Shown here: piece by piece, positions 1 through 12,307 of the stretch | Position numbering within the stretch: the stretch's first letter is position 1 | Layout: every line of letters starts with the position of its first letter | NCBI GenBank assembly: GCA_947846985.1 | Contig: CANTUZ010000025.1 | Coordinates: 5,950,100 to 6,014,099, forward strand | DNA: 64,000 nucleotides | Direction: 5' to 3' | Source: Fratercula arctica | Lineage: Eukaryota; Chordata; Aves; Charadriiformes; Alcidae | The notes under the pieces: generated by a model | The model's database searches: none | What the model saw: the letters and a program-made list of their open reading frames with translations, nothing else | What the model was told of the DNA's origin: nothing | Program-made: the position numbers and the translations under genes

Positions 1-3000
1 TAAGTGAGTTGCAAGGTAATGCAGATAGAAGAACAAATTATTCCAGGAGGACTGCTGCTCCAGTCCGCAGGGGGTGGTTCTCCGGTCCAGGTAGAAACTC
101 ATTTACTAATTATAGACATTAGAGGTGCCCTGCCTCCAGCCAGGAGTAAGAGAGGGATAGCCAAGTTTATTGGACTGTGTGGATTCGATGGCCTGGCACA
201 TTAGAGCCACAAAAGTATAAAGCCCTGGTGGACACTGGTGCACAGTGCACCCTATTGCCTTTGAATCATAAAGGGACAGAATCTGTGACTATTTTTGGAG
301 TGACAGGTGGGTCTCAAGAACTGACTGTACTGGAGGCTGAAGTGAGCCTGAATGGGAATAAATGGGAGAAGCATGCTGTTATCACTGGTCCAGATGCTCC
401 GTGCATCCTTGGCATAGACTACCTCAAGAAAGGGTATTTCAAAGACTGAAAGGATATTGGTGGGCTTTTGGTATAGCAGCTGTAGAGAATGAGGACATTA
501 CACAGCTGTCTACCTTACCTGGCCTTTCAGATGACCCTTCTGTGGTGGGACTGCTGAAGGTTAAAGAACAGCAGGTGCCAATTGGTACTGCCATGGTGCA
601 TTGGCGACAGTATCACACCAACCGAGATTCCCTGATTCCCATCCAGAACCTGATTCGTCAGCTGGAGACCCAAGGAGTGATCAGCAAGACTTGCTCACCC
701 TTTAACATTCCTATATGGCCAGTGCGAAAGTCTGATGGAGACTGGCGGCTAACAGTAGACTATCGTGGCCTGAATGAAGTCACACCACCACTGAGTGCTG
801 CTGTGCCAGACACGCTAGAACTGCAGTATGAACTGGAGTCAAAGGCAGCCAAGTGGTATGCCACGATTGACATTGCTAATGCATTTTTTTCTCTTCCTTT
901 GGCAGCAGAGTGCAGGCCACAGTTTGCTTTCACCTGGAGGGGCATCCAGTACACCTGGAATTGACTGTCCCAGGGGTGGAAACACAGCCCTACTCTTTGC
1001 CATGGACTGATCCAGCCTGCACTGGAGAAGGGTGGAGCTCTAGAACACCTGCAATACATTGATGACATCATTGTGTGGAATAAGACAACAGAAGAAGTTT
1101 TCAAGAAAGTTAAGAAAATAATCAAGATTCTTCTGAAAGCAGGTTTTGCTGTAAAAAGAGGTAAGGTCAAGGGACCTGCATGAGACATCCAGTTCTTGGG
1201 AATTAAATGGCAAGATGGTCGTCGTCAGGTCCCATTGGATGTGATTAACAAAATAACATCTATGTCCCCACCTACTAACAAAAAGGAAACACAAGCCTTC
1301 TTAAGTGTTGGGGGTTTCTGGAGACTGCATATTCCAGGTGATAGTCAGATTGTGAGACCTCTCTATGAAGTGACTCGAAAGAAAAATGAGTTTACGTGGG
1401 GTCCTGAGCAATGACAGGCCTTTGAGCAAATGAAGCAAGAGATTGTGCATGCAGTAGCCCTTGGACCAGTCCAAACAGGAGGGGACATTAAAAACGTGCT
1501 CTACACTGCAGCCGGGGACAATGGCCCTACCTGGAACCTCTGTCAGAAAGTACCATGGGAATCTCGAGGTCGACCCCTGGGGTTTTGGGGTCGGGGATAC
1601 AGAGGATCTGAAGCCAACTATACTCCAACTGAGAAAGAAATATTGGCAGCATATGAAGGAGTTAGAGCTGCTTCAGAGGTAATTGGCACTGAAGCACAGC
1701 TCCTCTTAGCACCCAGATTACCAGTCCTGGTCTGGATGTTCAAGGGTAAAGTTCCTTCTACTCATCATGCCACCGATGCTACCTGAATTAAGTGGGTTGC
1801 CTTAATCACTCAGCGAGCTCAAATAGGAAACCCAAATCGTCCAGGAATCATAGAAGTGATCACAAACTGGCCCAAAGGCAAAGTCTTCACAATGCCACCT
1901 GAGGAGGTGGTAACTCATGCTGAGGAATCCCCACCATATAATGAACTCTCAGATAATGAGAAACAGTATGTTCTGTTCACTGATGGGTCTTGTCGTATTG
2001 TAGGAAAACATCAAAGGTGGAAAGCTGCTGTGTGGAGTCCTACACGACAAGTCACAGAAGAGGCTGAAGGAGAAGGTGAATTGAGTCAATTTGCAGAGGT
2101 AAAAGCCATCCAGCTGGCCTTAGACATTGCTGAATGAGAAAAGTGGCCAATATTCTATGTCTATACTGCCTCATGGATGGTGACAAATGCTCTGTGGGGA
2201 TGGTTAAAGCAGTGGAAGAAGAGCAACTGGCAGCGCAGAAGTAAACCCATCTGGGCTGCTGAATTGTGGCAAGATATTGCTGACCGGCTAGGGAAACTAG
2301 TTGTACAGGTACGTCATGTAGATGTCCACATACCCATGAATTGGGCCACTGAGGAACATCAAAACAATCAGGAAGTGGACCAGGCTGCTAAGATTTTCCA
2401 GACAGGTTTGGACTGGGAACATAAAGGTGAACTGTTTTTAGCTCGGTGGGCCCATGACACCTCAGGTCATCAAGGAAGGGATGCAACATACAAATGGGCC
2501 CGTGACCAAGGGGTGGATTTAACCATGGACGCTATTGCTCAGGTTATCCACAACTGTGAAACATGCAACAAAATCAAACAAGCTAAAAGGTTAAAACCTT
2601 TGTGGTATGGGGGATGATGGCTGAAATATAAGTATGGGGAGACCTGGCAAATTGACTACATCACACTCCCTCAAACCCACCATGGTAAGCATTACATGCT
2701 TATAATGGCAGAAGGAAGCACCGGATGGTTGGAAACCTATGCCATGTCCCATGCTACTGCCCAGAATACCATCCTGGGCCTTGAAAAGCAAGTCTTGTGG
2801 CAACATGGTACCCCAGAGAGAATTGAATCAGACAATGGGACTCATTTCAAAAACAATCTTATAAGTAACTGGGCCAAAGAACATGGCATTGAGTGGGTAT
2901 ATCACATCCCCTATCATGCACCAGTTTCTGGGAAAATTGAGCAATACAATGGACTATTAAAAACCACCCTGATATCAATGGGGGGTGGAACCTTTAAAAA

Positions 3001-3304
3001 TTGGGACAAGCATTTAGCACAAGCTACCTGGTTAGTTAACACCAGGGGATCCATCAATCGAGCTGGTCCTGCTCAATCAGACCTTTTACATACATTAGAA
3101 GGGTATAAAGTCCCTGTGGTGCATGAAAGGAATATGCTGGGGAAAGCTGTTTGGGTTTCTCCTACTTCAGGCAAAGGCAAACCCATTCGTGGGACTGTGT
3201 TTGCTCAAGGACCTGGATGTACTTGGTGGGTGATGCTGGAGAATGGAGAAGTTCAATGTGTGCCTCAAGGAAATTTAGCCCTCGGTGAAAATACTCAGTT
3301 CTGA
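1..3304 (+). pseudogene. pol: ERVL-type gag end and pro-pol, degenerate (copy 1)
   Basis: This is the remnant of an env-less, ERVL-like retroviral gag-pro-pol. In order it shows the gag end, a UAG, protease (DTGAQC near 232), reverse transcriptase (YIDD near 1056), RNase H (FTDGS near 1977) and integrase. The integrase has an HHCC finger with CETC near 2556 and the acidic triad in WQIDY (2647), ESDNG (2826) and SGKIEQ (2930). At least seven breaks are visible: TGA at 447-449 after a 1-bp deletion, then TGA at 962-964, 1181-1183 and near 1412, 1785, 2135 and 2616. No env or dUTPase follows. The 5' end lies outside the window. Two or three of the breaks are shared with the inverted copy 3 at 58668-62014. 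Non-functional. Confidence 0.9.
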
Positions 3305-3665
3305 GCTGTATGATGTTAATTGTTATATAATACTAACAGTGTTCTGTAAGTGTTTTTCAGGATAACATAACGGTGATGAGACCTGAGCTAGTTTCATCAA
3401 GTGGTGTCCAGCAAACTCTTCAGGATGGACATACTACCTGTGAACGTGGTCCACAATGAACTTTACATCATCTTTTCTGCCCTGAGAATCTGCTATGATA
3501 GATGAAAACCTGCAATTATGAACTAAATGAATTTAATGAACTTTGGTGTATAAAGATAAAATCATAAGTGAGAGATCTATGTAGCTATATATATGTATAT
3601 ATTTGATGGAAAAGAAGTGACAGTAATCTGAGCATGATGCAAATGGTATGGAATAAGGGATGGAA
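3305..3665 (+). other. ERVL 3' internal noncoding region of copy 1
   Basis: The stretch between the pol stop and the 3' LTR has no reading frame of note. It ends in a purine-rich GGAATAAGGGATGGAA tract directly before the LTR, in the position of the polypurine tract. A very similar stretch precedes the LTR at 63301, and a related purine-rich end precedes the LTR at 7899. TA-rich bases lie near 3585-3605. Confidence 0.65.
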
Positions 3666-4430
3666 TGTCCTGGTTTGAGGTAAAAGAGAACCAATTTTCT
3701 GTTTGGTAATTTTACTTTTTCGCTGGACCTCTTCTAACTGACTAAACTCTGAAATTCACAGCATATTATTGTTCAGAAACTGTTTGCTCTCAGAGTGATA
3801 AGACCTGATTATACCAAGGAATTGTATGCACAGAGGCTCTTGCTTATACTTATTGCTATAACAACCAAGGTCAGCTAACTTTTTTATATGCCCCGTTAGA
3901 GGGTCGGAAGCGGAAAAGCATAGAGGGATCCCACCTGCAGGGAGGAGTGGACAGGACAGGTGACCCAAAACTGACCAACAGGGTATTCCATCCCATATGC
4001 ATCACGCTCAGTATAAAAGCTGAGGGATCAAAGGGGCAAGGCTGCTCTGGCTCATTTTTTTCTTCAATGGCCAACATCTGAGGAGGACCCTGTCTGTTCG
4101 TCTGTCTTTGATCCCGATCCGAGCATTCCTGACTCTAGTTCTGGAATCCAGCTCCTGTCCGTCGCTGACTCCAGTCTGGGACTTTCCCTGTGTCTGCTGG
4201 TGACGCGATCATCATCCTGGGAGCTGGATACGGTTTTGTATATATTGTATACTTTTTAAAAATTCTATTATTATTTACTATTTTCTTATTTATTATTATT
4301 TTCATTAAAGTAGTTTAGTTCTTTTTCTAAACTCGTAAATCTCCTTATCTCTTCCTCTCCTCTCTTTGGAGAGAGGAGGGGAAGGGTCATCTGTCGTTCT
4401 GATTGGCCAATCTGGCCAAAACCACAACTA
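3666..4430 (+). mobile_element. LTR-A, 3' LTR of ERVL copy 1
   Basis: The LTR starts TGTCCTGGTTTGAGG and ends near CCACAACTA. It has a TATA box (GTATAAAAG, about 4011) and an ATTAAA polyadenylation-type signal near 4304. The same family recurs at 4897-5617 (-), 16438-17181 (+), 51115-51518 joined to 58341-58556 (-), and 63301-63879 (+). It directly follows the copy 1 polypurine-like tract, so it is read as that provirus's 3' LTR. Confidence 0.85.
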
Positions 4431-4871
4431 AGTAACATTCATTCTCTAAACATCCCGAAGGTTTTCCATCCCCTAGTTCTGATGGTGTCACTTTGGCATA
4501 ATCATTAAAAGGTGAAGTAAACTTTCTCCAGGTAAAACCAAAAGTGTAATTAGTGAAAGTCTATCATGTGATGTTCGAGATATGCAGGTACAACCGTTAT
4601 CCAAGCAACCATTTTATACATCTGAAGGCCAATCCACACAAACATAGCACGCTTAAACCACTGCATTCAAACACAAAGAACAAATAAACCATGCAATATA
4701 TTCGGCAAGTTAAGCAGCACTGCATCAATTAACTTCGAACAAAGCTCTCTCTAGGCACGATATAACATTTCGCATAAGAATGACACGATGTGAGCTGTCT
4801 GTTCTCCCTGAGCAAGCTGGAATTCAAACAGTTCGGGCAACCTATCAGAGCTTTGGTCGAGCTCTGTTCGA
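4431..4871 (-). mobile_element. ERVL 5' leader fragment on the minus strand
   Basis: Read on -, this follows the primer-binding site and 5' LTR at 4872-5617, so it is the untranslated leader of a second ERVL provirus. It stops abruptly against the 3' LTR of copy 1, and no gag is reached. The simplest reading is that copy 1 inserted into this older minus-strand element, whose remainder would then lie left of the window. Confidence 0.55.
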
Positions 4872-4889
4872 GCCCCATGTTGGGCGCCA
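4872..4889 (-). promoter_or_regulatory. Primer-binding site, tRNA-Lys(1,2) type
   Basis: On - the sequence reads TGGCGCCCAACATGGGGC, seven bases inside the LTR end. It matches the tRNA-Lys1,2 type of site with one mismatch. The equivalent site in copy 2 (57975-57992) also has one mismatch, at a different base. Confidence 0.75.
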
Positions 4890-4896
4890 ATAAATC

Positions 4897-5617
4897 TGTT
4901 GGAAGTTTAGGCTGTATCAGCCAATAACGTATGACGGATGCTCTCCCCCCACCTCTCACTCCAAGGAGAGGAGGAGGAGGGATAAAGAGATTTACGAGTT
5001 TAGAAGGAACTAAACTACTTTAATGAAATATTAATAATAAAATAAAAAGGAAATAATGAAACAGATGCAATATATACAAAACCATATCAGGCTCCCACGA
5101 TGACAGTCACGTCACTGGCAGGCACTGGGAAAGTCCCAGACTGGACTCAGCGATGGATGGGAACTGGCTTCCAGATCTGGAGTCAGGAACACACGGATAG
5201 GGATCAAAGGCAGATGAACAGAGTCCTCCTCAGACACTGGCCATTGAAGAAAGAGGCCTGACCCTTTGATCCCTCAGCTTTTATACCAAGCATGAGGCAG
5301 ATGGGAATACCCTGTTGGTCAGTTTTGGGTCACCTGTCCTGTCCGCTCCTCCCTGCAGGTAGGACCCCTCTATGCTTTTCCGCTTCTGACCCTACAACAG
5401 GGCAAATAACAAAGTTAGCTGACCTTGGTTGTTATAGCAATAAGTGTAAGCAAGAGCCTCTCTGCATATCGTTCCTTGGTCTTATCTCTCTGAGAGAGAA
5501 CAGTGTCTGAACAACATGCTGTTAATTTCGAGAGACTTCAGTTAGTTAGAAGTGGCTTAGCTACAAAGTAAAATTACTGAACAGAAAGTTGGTTCTGTTT
5601 TACCTCAAACCAGGACA
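4897..5617 (-). mobile_element. LTR-A, minus-strand 5' LTR
   Basis: Full-length minus-strand LTR-A (721 bp). The 5' end (TGTCCTGGTTTGAGG on -) is at 5617 and the 3' end at 4897, followed by a primer-binding site. It lies tail to tail with the copy 1 LTR at 3666-4430. Confidence 0.85.
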
Positions 5618-5970
5618 GCTATGCAGACAATCTTTAGTTATAGTGCTGTCTTTTATTGCTTTATCATATGAGTCTGGTATCAAGTTTTCTTTTATTTTTC
5701 CCAGTATTGATAATGTAAGTAGTATGTAGTCATCAGGGTCATCTTACTTGTCCTTTCAGAGTGTGGATTGAGCATTAGAACTCTCCTGACCTCCAGGAAT
5801 TGCTCTGATTTTCCATGAGTCTCTAAAAAGTAACATCAGCAGGCCAGAGATCTCTTTAGGCAACTCTTTTGGGACTCCTGAATGCTCATTTTCTGGGCCT
5901 CCTAAGTTAAACTGTTATGACTAAGATGTTTTTCTAATGTCCTTCTAAGTTATGAATGGACTGGAAAGTA
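5618..5970. other. No feature recognised
   Basis: Unique-looking sequence between the LTR and CR1. No exon, RNA gene or repeat end was recognised. Confidence 0.5.
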
Positions 5971-6390
5971 GAATCATACAATCATAGAATTGTTAGGGTT
6001 GGAAGGGACCTTAAAGATCATCTAGTTCCAAGCCCCCTGCCATGGGCAGGGACACCTCCCACTAGATCAGGTTGCTCAGAGCCCCGTCCAGCTTGGCCTT
6101 AAAAACTTCCAGGGATGTGGCTTCCACCACCTCTCTGGGCAACCTGTTCCAGTGTCTCACCACCCTCATGGTGAAGAACTTCTTCCTATCGTCCAGTCTG
6201 AATCGTCCCATCTCTAGTTTTAATCCATTCCCTCTAGTCCTACCATTACCCGACATCCTAAAAAGTCCCTCACCAGCTTTCTTGTAGGCCCCCTGAAGAT
6301 ACTGGTAGGCCACTATAAGGTCTCCTGGGAGCCTTCTTTTCTCCAGACTGAACAACCCCAACTCTAAGTATTTCATCATTATCATACCAT
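5971..6390 (-). mobile_element. CR1 LINE, 3' fragment
   Basis: The 3' tail (repeated AATCATAGAATT-type octamers at 5971-5995) and the C-terminal part of CR1 ORF2 are on -, including [11 protein letters not shown] and [11 protein letters not shown] motifs from about 6062 to 6385. It is 5' truncated, as is usual for CR1, and the reading frame is nearly intact over about 107 residues. Confidence 0.93.
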
Positions 6391-7350
6391 CATTCTGCTT
6401 CTTTTTGCAAGGGACGTGTCTCTGTCCCAGTATGCTCCACTTCCATTACTAGTTCATAAATTATTATTTATTGTCTTTCACTTCTCCATTTTCTGCACTT
6501 CCAAACTTCTTCTGTACCTTCCTTGCTGTATTTCTCACTTTTAAATTGTTTGCATTTTTAGAAAATTATATAATTGCTGTTTTCAAAATAGGATGAATTC
6601 TTAGCCAGAATTGTCTGCTTTCTCAGTTGTGTAGTATATTTATTTTTTTGTCTATGTAAAAGTTTTTCATTAAAAACTCTGTATTCATATTTTAATGGGA
6701 TTTTTTTCTCCTTTTAGTTAGTTATCCTCAAAATTTTGTTCAGTTTAAGTCTTCTAGAAATACAGTATGTGCATATGTGTGCATGTATGTATGCGTATGC
6801 GTGTAGGCACATACATGCATGTGTGTTTAAGAATTGTTTTCTATTTATCTGTGATTAGTTTAATCGGGTAGAGATCACCATCGCTTAGGCAACTGGCAAC
6901 TTTTATTTCACTGATTAAGCTTTGTTTGTCAATCATAACCCATCATAGTATGCCATCTTTTTCTGACAGTAGTTTAATATCATCTTTATGTAAACATTCT
7001 TGCTTTCCAAGAGTTAAACGGGACTGCTCTAAAACTTTTGAATTACATTTAGAGAGTGCATTTAGAGATAGATCATCTCTTACATCACAGACCCAGAAAA
7101 TTCCTTTATACAGTATATTCTCTCAGTGAAGAAACTGCATTGCGTGAAAACTGACCTTGTATAAAATCTGTATGCAGGTTTGCTTGAATCTGCAAAATGT
7201 TCCTTTAGGATTATAATACTATTTGTTCTTAACTAGTCATTCTAGAAAAGGAAGTTTTTGCTTCAAGACAGCTGTACCATTAGAACTATTATGCTTGAAA
7301 AAATGAAAACAAAAAGAAGTTATCATTGAACTTTGGTACGAGTGTGAATA
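6391..7350. other. No gene recognised; AT-rich DNA
   Basis: AT-rich sequence with a short TG/TA-rich patch near 6770-6830. I see no coding potential or transposon ends. Confidence 0.5.
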
Positions 7351-7480
7351 TGGTGGGTTGGCCCTGGCTGGAGGCCAGGTGCCTACCAAGCCGCTCTATC
7401 ACTCCTGCTCCTCAGCTCGACAGGGGAGAGAAAATATAACAAAAGGCTTGTGGGTTGAAATAAGGACAAGGAGAGGTCAT
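7351..7480 (-). mobile_element. LTR-F fragment
   Basis: The sequence resembles the first 130 bases of the minus-strand LTR at 31778-32360: GGGTTGGCC, GGAGGCCAGGTGCC and the CTCCTCAGC...GACAGG stretch. Similarity stops near 7480. Confidence 0.6.
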
Positions 7481-7898
7481 TCACCTTGGTGTCTGCAGGG
7501 CTGATGAAACTGAGTAAAGTGCAGTAGTGATGGGATCAGAACTGACCTCAGCAACTGGCGCCCAGCAACTTCATCAAGATCGACATCTTCAACCCACGGA
7601 CCATGGGTATGGGCTGCACCAGATACACCAGCTCGAGCTCTGAAATACAGCATGCAACAGTCCAGCACCACACACCATCTCGCTTGCCCTGAGGGACTGT
7701 TCGAACAGATGGAGCCCAGTCATGGATTAAATTAACTCAACGGACATTTTAGAGGGATGGCCCATAGACTAAGGGCATTATATCTGTATGTGTGTGTATA
7801 TATATATATATCTCAAAGACAGGGAAAAGTGGTGGTAATTAATTGGAACCCGTAAGATCTGGGCATGATGTAGATGGTATGGAATAAGGGGTAGATAA
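7481..7898 (+). mobile_element. ERVL 3' internal remnant upstream of an LTR
   Basis: The last 50 bases (AAGATCTGGGC...GGTATGGAATAAGGGGT) match the sequence just inside the 3' LTR of copy 2 (51860-51910, minus strand), so this is the 3' internal end of a related provirus. A TG/TA microsatellite lies at 7788-7812. The stretch 7481-7700 is not assigned. Confidence 0.5.
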
Positions 7899-8273
7899 TA
7901 TCCCGGTTCCGTCAGAGATAGGGCTAATTTTCCCAAGGATCTGGCACAGGACACAGGTACTCCATACTACGTGAGCCATGCCCAGTCTATAGCCAAGGAG
8001 CTGGCTGGGGGAGGGGGCAGGAAGTCGCCCCTTGGAGCAGGCTGGGGCTTCCCAGGTCGGTGAGTGGTGCTACATTAATCCTGTTTTGTGTATTCCTCTA
8101 TCAGTATTATTGTTGTTGTTTTCCTCTTTTCTTCACTGTTCTGTTAAACTGCCTTTATCTCAACCCACGAGTTTTGCCTTTTTCTTCCGATTCTTACCCC
8201 TATTCCACAGCTGTGGGGGGGTGAGCGAGCAGCCGCGTGGTTCTTTGTTGCCGGCTGGAGCTAAACCACAACA
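7899..8273 (+). mobile_element. LTR-B-like LTR
   Basis: It resembles the 336-bp LTR of copy 2: TTCCG near the 5' end, TTAAACTGCCTTTATCTCAACCC near 8143, and the terminal CTAAACCACAACA at 8261-8273. It follows a purine-rich internal end, so it is read as a 3' LTR on +. Confidence 0.75.
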
Positions 8274-8480
8274 CCTTCTTAAATATGTTATCACAGAGGC
8301 ACTACCACCATCGCTGATTGTCTCAGCCTTGGCCAGTGGTGGGTCCATCTTGGAACCATCTGGCATTGGCTGTATTGGACATTGGGGAAGCTTCTAGCAG
8401 CTTCTCATAGAAGCAACCCCTGTAACCCCCCTGCTACCAAAACCTTGCCATGCAGACCCAATACAATGAAATACTTGTTT
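8274..8480 (+). repeat. Probable dispersed repeat segment
   Basis: GC-richer block following the LTR (TATCACAGAGGCACTACC... to CCAATACAATG). It looks like a repeat I have seen downstream of avian LTRs, but nothing else in this window confirms it. Confidence 0.3.
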
Positions 8481-8794
8481 CTACTGCTATTTCAGGCTTT
8501 TGTAAGTGTGTTTTACTGAGGGGATCAGCAACTCCCAGCACACTGGATGTAAACGTTTCAGACCAAAAGATTTTTTAATTTTCATCCTTGCATTGTATTT
8601 CTGCCCATCCATATGTTGCAAACTTTTACTGTATTATCTTTTCCTACGTAATTGTTGCATGAAAGGGGCAAAGCGGTTTTGGCAGAAGATAAACCCCCTT
8701 GCGTTCTAACACTCCTCACCGAGGTGGGAGGCTAGGTGTGGCTGGGTTTAAATTCTGAGTGATGCCCAATTCACCACTATCAGTCCAGTTGCAT
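8481..8794. other. No feature recognised
   Basis: Short interval between the repeat segment and LTR-D. No gene was seen. Confidence 0.4.
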
Positions 8795-8800
8795 TTAATA

Positions 8801-9820
8801 TGTGTTAAACTATTACGATTTGGATACACTAATAGTGGACTGCACCTTCAGTCTAGTCGTGCTCACAAACTAGCACGGCCACTCTCGAATCTTTGGTCGC
8901 ATTCAATGAGAAACCGAAACGACTAGCTACTTAAACAGTGCAGTTTATTTAAGCAACAGATATATAGGTTCTTAGGATTGCCAGTGATAAATACACTGTC
9001 TGCAAAGCGCGTGCAAATGAAAGTATTGTTACATATACAAAATGCACGACAAAGTTATAAACAATACAGCCTGGCTATAAATGTAGGATAGAGATTCTCT
9101 AGAGAAATTTCTAAGTTTCCCGAGGAAGCACTCGGTATAATCTAAGTCTTACCTGAAGGCATACCTATGGGGGGGAAGAAAGGCTCAGTCTGTCGACTGA
9201 TCCCAGAAGTCAGTGATGGAGTTCTCGACTTGTTTGCGATGGTGTCTTCCCTGGGTATCCCCCCCTTTCTTGGGCTATTTTTATACTATTTTTTTACCTT
9301 CAAGGTGGAGTTTGAGTGACTTTAGTCATACATACTTTAATTATGATTGGTGTGAAATTCTCTCGCTACACAATTAAAGGTGTAGTTTACGAGAAATTCA
9401 GGGCGCAGACTCAAGAAGGAGTGGTCGCACCTTGGAGGCAGGTAGCCTTTGGGATGGAGGTGTGTTTTGGTATTATAATGAGCAAAGTTCACACAAAGGA
9501 CAGCATTTCATCAAAATTTGACAAAATGTTGGCTCTGAGTATCGAGCAGGCAGCTAATTGGCAGCTTATCTGTTTCATGGTATCGTCCTGGTATCCCGTA
9601 TCTGCTATACATCATAAGGTAAAGCCGCGGAATAATTGCATCCCGCCCCGTACCTCATGTAGCTTCACAAGCATCCTTATCGGGGAACCGCGGATGTTGT
9701 ATTCTTCATGCCAGCTGCAGCTGTTTTCTACCTCAGAAGCCTCTTGATTTTATACTTTTCCTTAATGTGTGAACAATGCTGTACTTTTGTATTTTTAGCC
9801 AATTTAGTAATTATTCCACA
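8801..9820 (-). mobile_element. LTR-D, solo LTR of about 1020 bp
   Basis: On - it starts TGTGGAATAATTAC (9820) and ends TTTAACACA (8801). A TATA-like TATAAAAATA lies near 9285 and an AATAAA signal near 8945. Flanks TTAATA (8795-8800) and GTAATA (9821-9826) agree at five of six bases, suggesting a 6-bp target duplication as for alpha- or betaretrovirus-like elements. About 650 bp of its 5' part is repeated on + at 47854-48514, inside another provirus's env. It sits just upstream of the first PIK3R1 exon recognised. Confidence 0.65.
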
Positions 9821-10055
9821 GTAATATGGAAGGTGATTCTAGGACTGACTGAGGTCTCTTAAAGAAAATGCTGTAAAAATGCAATTGTCATAATTTTTAT
9901 TTGCTTCCTGATTAGTTATGGAGTGTTCTCATTTAGGCCTGACAAGTGGGATGTTCGGTACTTAAAAATTAACTGGTTGCACTGTGACATGACTTTCATA
10001 AACAGAAATTGTATTTAACTGTAGCTTAGCTTATTTTTCTTCTTTTCTTTTACAG

Positions 10056-10149
10056 CTTTTTCACTTCCAGATCTTATGGAACAGTTTGCACCTCCTGATG
10101 TTGCTCCACCAATCCTCATCAAGATAGTGGAGACAATTGAAAAGAAAGG
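10056..10149 (+). CDS. PIK3R1: PIK3R1 exon, BH-domain start
   Basis: Acceptor TTTTACAG, donor GGTAGG. The 94-base exon encodes [18 protein letters not shown] and continues to ETIEKK, open throughout, ending in phase 1. Confidence 0.85.
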
Positions 10150-10369
10150 TAGGCTGAAGAACAATCTACCACGTTTTTTTGTTATTTCTGTGAACCAAGA
10201 CTGCAGAATCAGATCCAGAGCTGGCATCTCCCCTTCCTAGAGCTGCTAATGCATCACATTACTCAACAGATATGAAAATAATCTCATTTAAGGTTTGTTG
10301 TATTGGTTTCTGCTCAGTACAGGCTACTTGGTCTGTAGGAGCAAAACCAAAGCTTACTTCAAATGACAT

Positions 10370-10516
10370 TTAATAACTATATTAGTATAAGTATTATTAA
10401 TAATACTTATATAATAAGTATTATATATAATACATATAATATATAATTATATATACTATATAATAATATATATAATTATATATATAATTATATATAATAA
10501 TATAAGTATTATTGAA
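10370..10516. repeat. AT-rich microsatellite
   Basis: Imperfect TA/TAAT repeats (ATATATAATTATATAT type) in the intron between the first two PIK3R1 exons. Confidence 0.9.
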
Positions 10517-11994
10517 AGGTAAGGGAGAAAGGGTTGGTATGTCTTTGTTTTTTCTAACTGATGAGCACCTTAAGTTGCTTATGGAAATGCCATCATGACA
10601 CTGAACTGGATAGAAGGCCAAACAAGTAATGTGTTGCCCCAAAGCAGAAAAAAAAGAAAAAGAATTAAATATGAAAAAGTTACAAGAACTGTTTTTATAC
10701 TTCAGGAGCTGGTTCTTTATTGCAGCTGTATGTTAAGCCAGTCAGTGTTATTGTTATGGGTTTTTTGACCTCCTGTTTTCCCGTGTTGATGTCTCTCCAT
10801 CCTTTTGAGGCTTTCCCCTTTTTTATACTATGGTCCTGCCTCTTTTACCCTTTATCTCTCCTCCTGGCTTTTCCTCTGATTTCACCTTCATAGTCCTGGT
10901 AAAGTAAGGAGCAGCCCAGTGGGTCCTGCTCATTCAGTGACCTTACAGCCTGGGAGTGAGAGGAAAAGTGGTATTTTGATCGGACTCAGACTGTTGTCCT
11001 TAGGGACATCAGTTCTCACATAGTGCTGTGACACTTTAAGAGAGCATAAGCCTTTCCTGAATGAGTAGGAGCTTGGTAATATCAATGAGAAGGGATAATG
11101 TTTAGCAACAGTTTGCATAAGCAAACACTGCTTCCAGGAAACACCACCAATGCTATTAAATTGTCAGTGCTCTGCATCCTTGGGTATGGTCTCTTTCCTT
11201 GTGTCTTCTGTATTTTCTCTGAAGTAGAAAAGTAGTAAACAGTATCTTTCATATGAAAACATTGTATTGGTGTCTTTTATTCAAGTGGATTCTCAGACAT
11301 ATTATGTGACATATACAGATATTTTCTCTCACATCGGTTATGTGACACTCACCCTACATACGCTGTGAGGTTATGAGCTCTACAGATAGTCAAAGGCAGC
11401 CTAAAAGTTACCTCTCCCAAAGAAGGGACTCTGCCACTGTTGACTGCATAGGGTACCAAAGGTTAGGTACATTTGAAACTTTGAAAGTCTCAGTTAAATC
11501 TTTAAAGCTAATTAGGATGTATCAGAACTTTTGTCATGTCCCTGTCCTGTTCCTGTGGGGTATCATGACTCAGACTGCTTACTTATTATCCACCTGAAGG
11601 ACCTGGTGTTTCCAGCTGGCATGTAGAGTGCAAAGGAAGATCTGGCTCCCATGTTGCTCCTGCAAGCTGTTTTCTTCCCTGGGGTATGTGAATCTGTTTC
11701 CTAGTCCTGGCCTTCTACAGTCAGCCCATGGAGAGTTTTACAGAATATGTGGGACTACCAGCACCTCTGATCTTCCTTGGCCAGCTCTTTCTGCAGACCC
11801 AGCAGTTTGCATGTACAAAGAGGTGTCTTACAGCCTTAAAAAGCAATCACATTCCTTAGTGTAGTAGGTGGTAGAAGGATGGTTGGCAGAATGTTGCTAA
11901 TTTATACTGTAAGTATTTGAAGAAAATACAAGTATGTTGCTTCATGGCAAAAGTAACTGGAATGTTAATGTATCCCATTGATTTTGTTTTGAAG

Positions 11995-12069
11995 AGGAGG
12001 AGTGCTCAACTTTGTATGGAACACAAGGCTCAAGAAGCTCAGCAGAATTAAGATGAATTCTTGAATGCA
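11995..12069 (+). pseudogene. PIK3R1: PIK3R1 exon with premature stop
   Basis: The 75-base exon continues in phase 1 from the previous one (E-C-S-T-L-Y-G-T-Q). An in-frame TGA at 12054-12056 follows AELR, where the functional gene encodes glutamine. Donor AGTAAGTA at 12069. The stop would truncate the product inside the BH domain. Confidence 0.8.
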
Positions 12070-12307
12070 GTAAGTACAGTTCTCTTCTTTAAAGCACTAC
12101 ACAGATCTTGTGGTCAGACAGATCCTGTTTTCTTTGCTCCCCTACTCAGCTAGTTCTGAATAATGTAATACACATAATAAACATTTAGGACTTCACTGCA
12201 CCAGTTTCATGTTTTAAGAGAAAACCTAATCTTGCTTGCATTAATTTAGCATTTCTATATTTTCCTATTTTTATTTTTGCTGCTGATATTCCCTGCTCCA
12301 ATGCTAA

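Noticed and set aside
760..1188. Open frames on the strand opposite pol copy 1
   Set aside because: Shadows of the pol sequence; no independent protein features, and similar shadows occur opposite copies 2 and 3.
9316..9747. 143-codon plus-strand frame
   Set aside because: Lies antisense in solo LTR-D; the related copy at 47854-48514 does not preserve it.
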